6,987 nt of DNA from positions 1-6,987 of the forward strand of contig JAQURU010000035.1 of the NCBI GenBank assembly GCA_028715435.1, in the 5' to 3' direction. Positions 1 to 5,395 of the stretch are shown here, in pieces. Under the pieces are notes generated by a model. That model ran no database searches. It saw only the letters and a program-made list of their open reading frames with translations, and had not been told where the DNA came from. Both the position numbers and the translations under genes were made by a program. The first letter of the stretch is position 1; each line of letters starts with the position of its first letter. This DNA comes from Minisyncoccota bacterium. Its GTDB lineage: Bacteria > Patescibacteriota > Minisyncoccia > Minisyncoccales > CG1-02-41-26.

Positions 1-1249
1 TTTTAATATCCCAACCCTTTTCTTTAAAATAATTTTCTATTTTTTCTCTAATAATTATTGCTTTTTCTGGAGAACAGGCAACTTTTGTTCTATCAGAAAA
101 ATAAGCTGGATAATCAATTAAAATATCGGAAAGTGTTTTTGTATGTTCAGCCATTAACTTTAAAGCCAAAACCACAGTTATTATACCGTCACGGCATTTA
201 ATCGGCATAACAATAACCCCAGCACAAGAGCCCTCTCCCCCAATGATACTATTATTTTTCTCCATTGCTCGAACTACGTTAGTTTCGCCAACCTCAACCT
301 CCTCTGTTAAGGCATTGTGCTTTTTGATGACATCTCTCACTAAATAAGAAGTAACGTCGTTAGTTGGAACTATCTGGCCGCTTGTTCCTCGCAAAATAGC
401 ATCGCAAGCTAAGGCTAAAATATAATTTCCTGAAACATTAGGCGTTCCCATTTTTTTAGCAAAAGCAGAGTTGGGCGAAAACACAATTTCCATTCGGTCA
501 GCATCGCAGTCAAACCCGCAGGCAAAATCAAAATCATCCCCAATTAGTTTATCAGCCAATGCCTTTAGTGACTCTGCTTTGGGCTCTATTAACCTATTAA
601 ATTTTCCTGGCTCATTATTAATTATTTGCGCCTCTACCTCTAATTTTTCAAATAATTTTTCTAATAAGCTAATGCTTGCTCCTCCATTTGGGTCTGCCAA
701 TACTTTAAAACTAGCGTGTTTTATTTTTTCCATTGCTTCTATGCCAATTTTATCAAGTACATAACTAATATACGCATCCAAGGCTTCTTTATTTTTATCA
801 ATAATTTCTAAGGCAAAATCTTGCCTTGCTTCTGTTTTAAAACTATCCAAGCTATGGACTGAAGCTATTAATTTATCGGCTTGCTCGGGGTATAGAATAG
901 AACCGTCTACTTTTAAAAACTTCCAGCCATTAAACTCTGGCTCGTTGTGGCTAGCGGTAATATAGGCTCCGCCCGAAGCGCCAAGTGTAACCAAAGCGTA
1001 TTCAGCTGTTTGTATTGGCACTATGCCAAAGTCAAAAACTTTCTTAATGCCAGCATCAAAAAACCCTTTTAACATTGCTTGTTTTAGGCTATTAGTAGAT
1101 GGCCGGCTGTCTCCAGCTATGGTTAAAATATCATCTGCTTTATGGAAAAGTTTCGCAAAACAAAAAGCGTATTTATACGCTAAATCTTCGGTAATACTTT
1201 GCCCGTAAATTCCCCTCACTCCTGAAAATGATTCGATTAGATCTCCCAT
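1..1249 (-). CDS. phosphomannomutase/phosphoglucomutase, 3' end cut by window edge
   Basis: This enzyme of the alpha-D-phosphohexomutase family interconverts hexose 1- and 6-phosphates (mannose or glucose) in the cytoplasm, feeding nucleotide-sugar and envelope polysaccharide synthesis. I translated it by hand: 416 codons are open with no stop, starting at ATG 1249-1247. The phosphoserine loop ITASHNEPEFNG puts the catalytic serine at residue 100. The metal loop is DCDADR, with Asp247, Asp249 and Asp251. The sugar-binding loop is GGEGSCAG (337-344), followed by KCRDG (351-355). The C-terminal phosphate-binding domain is only begun. Family members are usually about 450-460 residues, so roughly 40 are missing at the left edge. 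Glycines usual in three loops are cysteines here. The ITASHN loop followed by NGWKF favours PMM/PGM over GlmM, but substrate choice cannot be settled. The gene diverges from rpsF, and its promoter predicts a leaderless transcript. Confidence 0.93.
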   Translation of the reverse strand, partial: MGDLIESFSGVRGIYGQSITEDLAYKYAFCFAKLFHKADDILTIAGDSRPSTNSLKQAMLKGFFDAGIKKVFDFGIVPIQTAEYALVTLGASGGAYITASHNEPEFNGWKFLKVDGSILYPEQADKLIASVHSLDSFKTEARQDFALEIIDKNKEALDAYISYVLDKIGIEAMEKIKHASFKVLADPNGGASISLLEKLFEKLEVEAQIINNEPGKFNRLIEPKAESLKALADKLIGDDFDFACGFDCDADRMEIVFSPNSAFAKKMGTPNVSGNYILALACDAILRGTSGQIVPTNDVTSYLVRDVIKKHNALTEEVEVGETNVVRAMEKNNSIIGGEGSCAGVIVMPIKCRDGIITVVLALKLMAEHTKTLSDILIDYPAYFSDRTKVACSPEKAIIIREKIENYFKEKGWDIK

Positions 1250-1255
1250 AAGTGA

Positions 1256-1285
1256 ATTCTACACCCAAATGAGTTGACTTTTCAA
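1256..1285 (-). promoter_or_regulatory. sigma70-type promoter of the phosphohexomutase gene, predicted leaderless
   Basis: On the minus strand, TTGAAA (1285-1280) is followed after 18 nt by TAGAAT (1261-1256). Six bases separate the -10 box from the A of the ATG at 1249, which is the normal distance to a transcription start. The transcript would therefore begin at, or within a base or two of, the start codon. There is no room for a Shine-Dalgarno sequence. This is inferred from box matches only. Confidence 0.6.
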
Positions 1286-1301
1286 GTACAATTGATAATA
1301 T
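1274..1301 (+). promoter_or_regulatory. sigma70-type promoter of the rpsF-ssb-rpsR operon
   Basis: TTGACT (1274-1279) matches five of six -35 consensus bases. It is followed after 16 nt by TAATAT (1296-1301); GATAAT (1294-1299) with a 14-nt spacer is the alternative. The start would lie near 1308, giving a leader of only about 20 nt. That is too short for the structured S6:S18-binding leader known from some bacterial rpsF operons. The -35 box directly abuts that of the divergent promoter. Confidence 0.55.
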
Positions 1302-1327
1302 AAGGACAATAATTAAAAATTCCTACG

Positions 1328-1888
1328 ATGAAAGAAATTATTTACGAATTGGCTTTTTTGCTTTCAGGGGGCTTAGATGAAACAAAAGCTCAAGAAGCAT
1401 TCCAAAAAATAGAAAAAATGCTGTCTGAATTAGGGCAAGTAAAATTATCACTTGAGCCTAAAAAAATAAAATTGGCTTACCCTGTTAAAAAAGAACAAGA
1501 GGGCTTTTTAGTTAGCATTGATTTTACAACAAAACCAGAAAATATTGCTGTGGTGTCACAAACAATGGACAAAAGCGCTGACATTTTAAGATTTTTAATT
1601 ATTAAAAAATCTCCTGAAAAGATCAAGGCAGAAAGGCCAGAAGGGCCTTTGCCCCAAAAAGTTCAAGCCGAGGAAACCTCTCAAGAAATACCAAAGCCAA
1701 AACAGCTAACGCCAGAAGAAATAAACTCAAAAAAAGCACAAGGAGAACAAGAGGAAAAGCCCTTACCCCAAAAAGTTCAAGCCGAGGGAAAAAAAGAAAA
1801 ATCCAAAAAAGAAAGGCCAAGCGAAGAAGAAAAAAAGGAAGACCTGAAAAAAATTGAAAAAGATCTTGATGAAATTTTAGGCCAATAA
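1328..1888 (+). CDS. rpsF: 30S ribosomal protein bS6 with long charged C-terminal extension
   Basis: bS6 binds the central domain of 16S rRNA together with bS18 in the small-subunit platform. Residues 1-95 form the S6 fold: the N-terminal strand KEIIYELAFLL, a helix at 18-35, the strand KKIKLAYPVKK (45-55), GFLVSIDFTT (59-68), and the closing strand ILRFLIIKK (86-94). The protein is 186 residues, whereas S6 is usually 95-135. Residues 96-186 are a Lys/Glu/Pro/Gln-rich, probably disordered tail ending in a short charged helix. The tail carries PLPQKVQAE twice (107-115 and 145-153). It is first in an operon with ssb (11-nt gap) and rpsR, the classic bacterial order. The start fits the S6 N-terminus. 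An AAGGA lies about 20 nt upstream, too far to act as a normal ribosome-binding site. Confidence 0.93.
   Translation: MKEIIYELAFLLSGGLDETKAQEAFQKIEKMLSELGQVKLSLEPKKIKLAYPVKKEQEGFLVSIDFTTKPENIAVVSQTMDKSADILRFLIIKKSPEKIKAERPEGPLPQKVQAEETSQEIPKPKQLTPEEINSKKAQGEQEEKPLPQKVQAEGKKEKSKKERPSEEEKKEDLKKIEKDLDEILGQ
1652..1787 (+). repeat. 22-bp direct repeat inside the rpsF tail
   Basis: An identical 22-base word occurs at 1652-1673 and 1766-1787, 114 bp (38 codons) apart and in the same frame. It encodes the PLPQKVQAE core of the tail repeat. Perfect DNA identity, including third positions, suggests recent duplication or gene conversion rather than ancient protein-level repetition. Confidence 0.85.
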
Positions 1889-1899
1889 ATAATAAAAAT

Positions 1900-2400
1900 A
1901 TGTTTTTAAACAAAGCAATTATTTTTGGAAATTTAACCCGCGACCCAGAAAGGCGTAGCTTGCCTTCTGGCCAGGCAGTTGTTTCTATGGGCGTTGCCAC
2001 TAACCGGATTTATTTTGACCAAAATAAACAAAAACACGAGGACACTGAATTCCACAATGTTGTTATTTTCGGGCGCCAGGCAGAAGTGGCAGCCCAATAT
2101 TTAAAAAAAGGTTCCAGTGTTTTAATAGAAGGCCGCATTAAAACCAGAAACTGGCAAGATCAGCAAGGCCAAAAACATTATAAAACCGAAATTATTGCCG
2201 AAAGAATGCAATTAGGGCCTAGAACAAGCAGTAACTACCCGCAAAACCCACCCCAACAGCGATCAGAATATGAGCCAAGCTCAGATTCACAAGAAATACC
2301 AATTATTGAAGAAGAAACTTCCAATAGCCCAGGTTTAGCTGTTGATGATAGTTTAATAGACGATAACAATGAAATCGACGTAAAAGATATCCCATTTTAA
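1900..2400 (+). CDS. ssb: single-stranded DNA-binding protein
   Basis: SSB coats single-stranded DNA in replication, repair and recombination and recruits partners through its C-terminal tip. Residues 1-105 are the OB-fold: KAIIFGNLTRDPERR (5-19), VVSMGVATNR (27-36), EFHNVVIFGRQAEVAAQYLKKG (50-71) and SSVLIEGRIKTRNW (72-85) with the conserved Trp85. Residues 106-160 are a Pro/Ser/Asn/Gln/Glu-rich linker, probably disordered. The last residues, VKDIPF, are the acidic-hydrophobic tip that binds partner proteins. At 166 residues it is normal for a bacterial SSB that works as a tetramer. It lies 11 nt after rpsF and 3 nt before rpsR, so it is cotranscribed. The intervening bases are pure A/T with no Shine-Dalgarno sequence. 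RecA, its functional partner, is the convergent gene beyond rpsR. Confidence 0.96.
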   Translation: MFLNKAIIFGNLTRDPERRSLPSGQAVVSMGVATNRIYFDQNKQKHEDTEFHNVVIFGRQAEVAAQYLKKGSSVLIEGRIKTRNWQDQQGQKHYKTEIIAERMQLGPRTSSNYPQNPPQQRSEYEPSSDSQEIPIIEEETSNSPGLAVDDSLIDDNNEIDVKDIPF

Positions 2401-2403
2401 AAT

Positions 2404-2601
2404 ATGCATTGTCATTATTGCCAAAAAAATCAAAAAGAAATCGACTTCAAGGACACTTTAACCCAAAAGCGTTTTTTAGCTTTGTCAGGAAAAATCAAAT
2501 CTAGAAAAAAAACTAATCTTTGCGCTAAGCATCAGCGAAAATTGGCCGTGGCAGTTAAAAGAGCCCGCATTTTGGCCTTGCTGCCATTTGTAAAGGAATA
2601 A
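2404..2601 (+). CDS. rpsR: 30S ribosomal protein bS18, zinc-ligand-bearing form
   Basis: bS18 pairs with bS6 on the platform of the small ribosomal subunit. The 65-residue protein contains the family core: EIDFKD (12-17), RFLALSGKIKSRKKTNLCAKHQRKL (23-47) and VKRARILALLPF (51-62). Cys3, Cys6, Cys40 and His43 form a CxxC...CxxH set, the metal-binding arrangement known for the C+ form of S18; zinc binding is inferred. It starts 3 nt after the ssb stop, with no visible ribosome-binding site, so translational coupling to ssb is likely. It is the last gene of the operon. rplI (bL9), which often follows in other bacteria, is absent here, and a strong terminator comes directly after. Confidence 0.95.
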   Translation: MHCHYCQKNQKEIDFKDTLTQKRFLALSGKIKSRKKTNLCAKHQRKLAVAVKRARILALLPFVKE

Positions 2602-2603
2602 AG

Positions 2604-2640
2604 AAAAAACTATCCTTTGGCAAATTCAGGATAGTTTTTT
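2604..2640. terminator. bidirectional intrinsic terminator between rpsR and recA
   Basis: Two 13-base arms (2604-2616 and 2628-2640) are perfectly complementary around an 11-nt loop. The stem core is CTATCCT/AGGATAG. A six-base A run opens it and a six-base T run closes it, so on either strand the hairpin is followed by a U tract. It lies 2 nt after the rpsR stop and 15 nt after the recA stop, and so ends both convergent units. Confidence 0.93.
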
Positions 2641-2655
2641 GTTGCTATTTGCGAT

Positions 2656-3702
2656 TTACTGAACCCCCTCTTTGGCTTTAACTAAAATGGCTTTTTTGAT
2701 TTCATCTTCGATTTTTCTATTAGTTTTTAAAAATTCTTTTACTCCATCAACCCCCTGCCCTAATTTCGTATCTCCAAACTGAAACCAAGAACCAGCTTTT
2801 TTCACAACATCATATTTCACGCCTGTATTTAGCAAGTCAGCTGCCTTGGAAATTCCTTCGTTATAATAAATATCAAACTCTGAAGCTTTAAAAGGAGCTG
2901 CCACTTTATTTTTCACGATTTTAACTTTAATACGAGAACCAACAATATCCTCGCCCTTTTTGATTTGAGCGGTTCTGGTTAAATTAATTCTAACAGAAGC
3001 GTAAAATTTTAAAGCCATGCCTCCAGGAGTTGTTTCTGGATTGCCAAACATAATACCGATTTTCATTCGAGTTTGGTTTAGGAATATAACAATGGTTTTA
3101 GTTTGGTCAATTATGCCAGCTAACTTACGCATTGCTTGGCTCATCAATCGAGCCTGACGGCCTATGTGTTGATCGCCTATTTCCCCTTCAATTTCAGCCT
3201 TGGGGGTTAAAGCTGCCACAGAATCTACCACAATAACATCAATAGCTTTTGACCTCACCAATGTTTCCACGATTTGCAAGGCCTGCTCGCCAGAATCGGG
3301 TTGAGAAATTAAAAGATTTGCCACGTCAACTCCGATTTTTTTAGCATAATCAGGATCCATAGCGTGTTCAGCATCAACAAAAGCGCACGTGCCTCCTTTT
3401 TTTTGAGCTTCAGCCAATACATGCAAAGCCAAGGTAGTTTTTCCCGAACTTTCTCCTCCGAATATCTCAATAATTCTGCCTCGGGGCACACCGCCAGTTC
3501 CCAAGGCCAAGTCAACCGCCAAAGATCCTGTTGGCACAGAATCAACATGCACAGCCCTAACACTGCTTAACTGCATAATTGCCCCGTCTCCAAACCTTTG
3601 CTTTATTTCCTCCAATGCTTCATCTAACCCGCTTTGTTTATCAGTGGAAGATGCTTTTATAGAAAAAACGCTTTTATCCGCTATCTTTTTTTGCTTTGCC
3701 AT
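2656..3702 (-). CDS. recA: recombinase RecA
   Basis: RecA forms ATP-dependent filaments on single-stranded DNA for homologous pairing and strand exchange, and in many bacteria it triggers LexA cleavage. The 348-residue protein is full length. Visible parts are the N-terminal helix (about 25-45), Walker A GGESSGKTT (82-90) with Lys88, the catalytic glutamate in FVDAEHAMD (Glu112), and Walker B VIVVDSVAAL (156-165). DNA loop L1 is around EGEIGDQHIGRQARLMSQ (172-189), and loop L2 is around NQTRMKIGIMFGNPETTPGG (209-228). The C-terminal domain has WFQFGDTKLGQG (306-317). Pro is replaced by Gly in the usual GPESSGKTT, a mild change. The start ATG (3702-3700) gives the usual short basic N-terminus. 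It is monocistronic, with its own promoter at 3732-3740 and a shared terminator downstream. No LexA box was recognised. Confidence 0.98.
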   Translation of the reverse strand: MAKQKKIADKSVFSIKASSTDKQSGLDEALEEIKQRFGDGAIMQLSSVRAVHVDSVPTGSLAVDLALGTGGVPRGRIIEIFGGESSGKTTLALHVLAEAQKKGGTCAFVDAEHAMDPDYAKKIGVDVANLLISQPDSGEQALQIVETLVRSKAIDVIVVDSVAALTPKAEIEGEIGDQHIGRQARLMSQAMRKLAGIIDQTKTIVIFLNQTRMKIGIMFGNPETTPGGMALKFYASVRINLTRTAQIKKGEDIVGSRIKVKIVKNKVAAPFKASEFDIYYNEGISKAADLLNTGVKYDVVKKAGSWFQFGDTKLGQGVDGVKEFLKTNRKIEDEIKKAILVKAKEGVQ

Positions 3703-3731
3703 ATATTGAAAATGTTTACTGATTACTTTTT

Positions 3732-3740
3732 ATTCTACCA
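3732..3740 (-). promoter_or_regulatory. recA: extended -10 promoter of recA
   Basis: On the minus strand TGG precedes TAGAAT (3737-3732), a good extended -10 element. At 17 nt upstream there is only TTTAAT, a weak -35 box, which extended -10 promoters tolerate. The start would fall near 3725, leaving a leader of about 22 nt with no Shine-Dalgarno sequence. It lies downstream of the candidate RNA, so recA does not need that RNA's transcription. Confidence 0.55.
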
Positions 3741-3756
3741 TACGCTTTTTCCTTAT

Positions 3757-3793
3757 TAAAGAAAAGCGCCTTTGGTAATTTCCCTCAGGCACC
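3757..3793 (-). terminator. probable intrinsic terminator of the candidate RNA
   Basis: On the minus strand GGTGCC (3793-3788) pairs with GGCGCT (3770-3765) using two G-U pairs across a 17-nt loop. TTTTCTTT (3764-3757) follows. On the plus strand two of the six pairs become A-C mismatches, so only the minus strand makes the stem. The stem is short and the loop long, so efficiency is uncertain. Confidence 0.4.
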
Positions 3794-4047
3794 TTTGATG
3801 TTTTGGCAGTTTCAGAAAAACAATAAGAAATAAACGAGGAGCGCTTTTCTGGCTTGCCTCGCTAGCTAAGCTTGCCGGATGGAAACCATCAAACCAGCCG
3901 ACCAGGGATGACTACCTGGGAGGGAAGTTTCTCCTCATCTAGCTGCCTCAGTTGACTCCTCTACAAACAGTACTCGGCGCATAATAATGCCCTCCACTGA
4001 TCGTAAATTTTTTGGCTCTGCTATTCGTTATTAAATAACCGAGCGCT
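3757..4047 (-). ncRNA. candidate structured non-coding RNA, family not recognised
   Basis: The 369 bp between murE and recA hold no credible gene but have a GC-rich core (66 of 120 bases at 3841-3960, against about 35% in the adjacent end of murE). Helices visible on the minus strand are CCAGG/CCTGG (3919-3915 with 3906-3902), GATGG/CCATC (3890-3886 with 3882-3878) stacked on GCTG/CGGC (3898-3895 with 3877-3874), a bulged hairpin at 3992-3976, and the 9-bp GAAAAGCGC/GCGCTTTTC (3849-3841 with 3769-3761). AGCGCT at the predicted 5' end (4047-4042) can pair with GGCGCT (3770-3765) and close the whole molecule. Several pairs need G-U, which only the minus strand allows, and this supports orientation. 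Length is about 290 nt. The T-loop and CCA of tmRNA, the core motifs of RNase P RNA and the SRP tetraloop motif were not found. The call rests on composition and pairing, not homology. Confidence 0.5.
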
Positions 4048-4053
4048 ATTTTT

Positions 4054-4082
4054 AATTTAGCAAAAAATAAATTATTGTGCAA
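4054..4082 (-). promoter_or_regulatory. candidate promoter of the non-coding RNA
   Basis: On the minus strand TTGCAC (4082-4077) is followed after exactly 17 nt by TAAATT (4059-4054). The predicted start, seven bases on, is the A at 4047, the first base of the AGCGCT segment that could form the closing helix. The -35 box overlaps the last codons and stop of murE. Each box is only a moderate match; the spacing and the agreement with the RNA end are the main support. Confidence 0.35.
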
Positions 4083-5391
4083 TAGTTTTTAGTTCTTCTT
4101 TGACAACTTCTCTGTCGTCCCAGGGAATTTTTTGGTCTTTGATTATCATTGACTGTTCTGCTCCCTTACCAGTTATTAAAACTACATCTCCCTGACCTGC
4201 CATTGCCAAACATTTTTTAATACCTTCTCGCCTATCCTCAATTGCAAAAAGATTGTGGTTTAGTATTTTTCCTGCTTGAACGCAAGCAATGGCTATGTCT
4301 TTTATTATTTCTTTGGGATCGTCATCGTAAGGGTCAACATTACTAACCACTACCATATCAGCCAATTTGCCAGCAAGCTCACCCATTGCTGGCCTTTTTG
4401 TTTTGTCTCGGCCCCCACCTTCTGCCCCTAATAAAACAATCAACTTTCCTTTTGGCTTCACTAAATTACGCGAAGCCCTCAAAGCCAGCTCCATGCTTTT
4501 TGGCTCGTGAGCGTAGTCAACCAAAACCATAAAATTTTGGCCTTGGTTAATGACCTCCATTCTTCCTGGCAGGCTTTTCAAGTTCAAAAGACCTTGCTTA
4601 ATTTGCTCATAACTTATCTTACCCAGTAATTCACAAATAACAATGGCAGGCAAAGCATTATAAACATTAAAATCACCCAAAACATTTAGGTAATAACTTT
4701 TGTTGTTTACCCAAAAGCTTATTTTGCCTTCGCTATTTTGCAAGTTTACAGCCTGGTAATCCGCAGGATTTTTAACGCCAAAAGTGATTTTTCTTTCAGC
4801 TTTAAAGCTTAAAAAATACTGGCTGTTTGAATCGTCAATGTTAGCGATAATCGTTTTTTTAATATCCAAGCCAGCCAAATGCTTATCTGGGTAATCAGTT
4901 AATCCTGCAAAAACCTTGCCTTTGGTTTTTTGATATATTTCAAAACTTCCTCCATGCGAAGGCAAGTGCTCTGGAGACAAATTTGTAAAAACTAAAAAAT
5001 CAAAATCAATGCCTTTATGCCTGAATTGCTTAATGCCTTCGGAAGTGGTTTCAATAACAGCCACGGCCAATTTTTCTCTTTTAGTGTCTTTTAAAAACTT
5101 CTGCACAATAAAAGGGCTGGGCATGGTCATGTGATACTGGTTTAAAACCTCTTTTTGCCCCAGCCGTATATTGGCTGTTGAAAGCATGGCCGTGCCAAGC
5201 CCAGCTTGTTGCAAGCAGGACCAAATAAAATTTGCCGTTGATGTTTTACCTTTTGTGCCAACTATTCCAATAGTGATTAAATTTTTAGAAGGAAAACCGA
5301 AATAAAAAGCGGCTATTTGGCTGGCCAAATAATGGTAAACCCCCACCCCCCTTTCCCCCACAATCTTTTTAATTTTCTCTTTAATCGCCAT
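4072..5391 (-). CDS. murE: Mur ligase, MurE-type UDP-MurNAc-tripeptide synthetase, short N-terminus
   Basis: MurE adds the third amino acid to UDP-MurNAc-dipeptide, using ATP, in cytoplasmic peptidoglycan precursor synthesis. The P-loop is GTKGKTST (45-52). ETTSEGIKQFRHKGIDFDF (114-132), TNLSPEHLPSHG (136-147) and Lys157, in the position of the carbamylated lysine, mark the central domain. VDYAHEPKSM (291-300), LGAEGGGRDKTKRP (321-334), NVDPYDDDP (351-359) and GKGAEQS with DDREVV (408-430) mark the C-terminal domain. The third-residue specificity motif, DNPR in diaminopimelate enzymes, reads VDPY, so the amino acid added is unknown. At 439 residues it lacks most of the roughly 100-residue N-terminal UDP-binding domain of classical MurE. 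I chose ATG 5391, 4 nt after the upstream stop. An in-frame ATG at 5451 would add 20 residues unlike the family and overlap the upstream gene. Confidence 0.88.
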   Translation of the reverse strand: MAIKEKIKKIVGERGVGVYHYLASQIAAFYFGFPSKNLITIGIVGTKGKTSTANFIWSCLQQAGLGTAMLSTANIRLGQKEVLNQYHMTMPSPFIVQKFLKDTKREKLAVAVIETTSEGIKQFRHKGIDFDFLVFTNLSPEHLPSHGGSFEIYQKTKGKVFAGLTDYPDKHLAGLDIKKTIIANIDDSNSQYFLSFKAERKITFGVKNPADYQAVNLQNSEGKISFWVNNKSYYLNVLGDFNVYNALPAIVICELLGKISYEQIKQGLLNLKSLPGRMEVINQGQNFMVLVDYAHEPKSMELALRASRNLVKPKGKLIVLLGAEGGGRDKTKRPAMGELAGKLADMVVVSNVDPYDDDPKEIIKDIAIACVQAGKILNHNLFAIEDRREGIKKCLAMAGQGDVVLITGKGAEQSMIIKDQKIPWDDREVVKEELKTIAQ

Positions 5392-5395
5392 ATAT

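Noticed and set aside
471..764. A 97-codon plus-strand frame
   Set aside because: It is a shadow of the phosphohexomutase gene, whose minus-strand reading has the catalytic motifs.
1623..2000. A 125-codon open frame on the minus strand across rpsF and ssb
   Set aside because: It is antisense to two confirmed genes, and its Leu/Phe-rich translation is what the Lys/Glu-rich rpsF tail gives when read backwards. No homology or start context was seen.
3920..3950. Hammerhead-like motif on the minus strand (CTAGATGAG ... GAAAC)
   Set aside because: The core CUGAUGA is broken by an extra base, and there is no room for stem II before GAAAC.
3757..4047. RNase P RNA, tmRNA, SRP RNA or 6S RNA
   Set aside because: A loose GAGG-AAG-like match (plus strand near 3920) lacks the paired ACAGAA partner of RNase P. 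No T-loop with CCA end, no tag frame, no SRP tetraloop GGAAG-type motif and no 6S open bubble were found. A very divergent member cannot be excluded without a covariance search.
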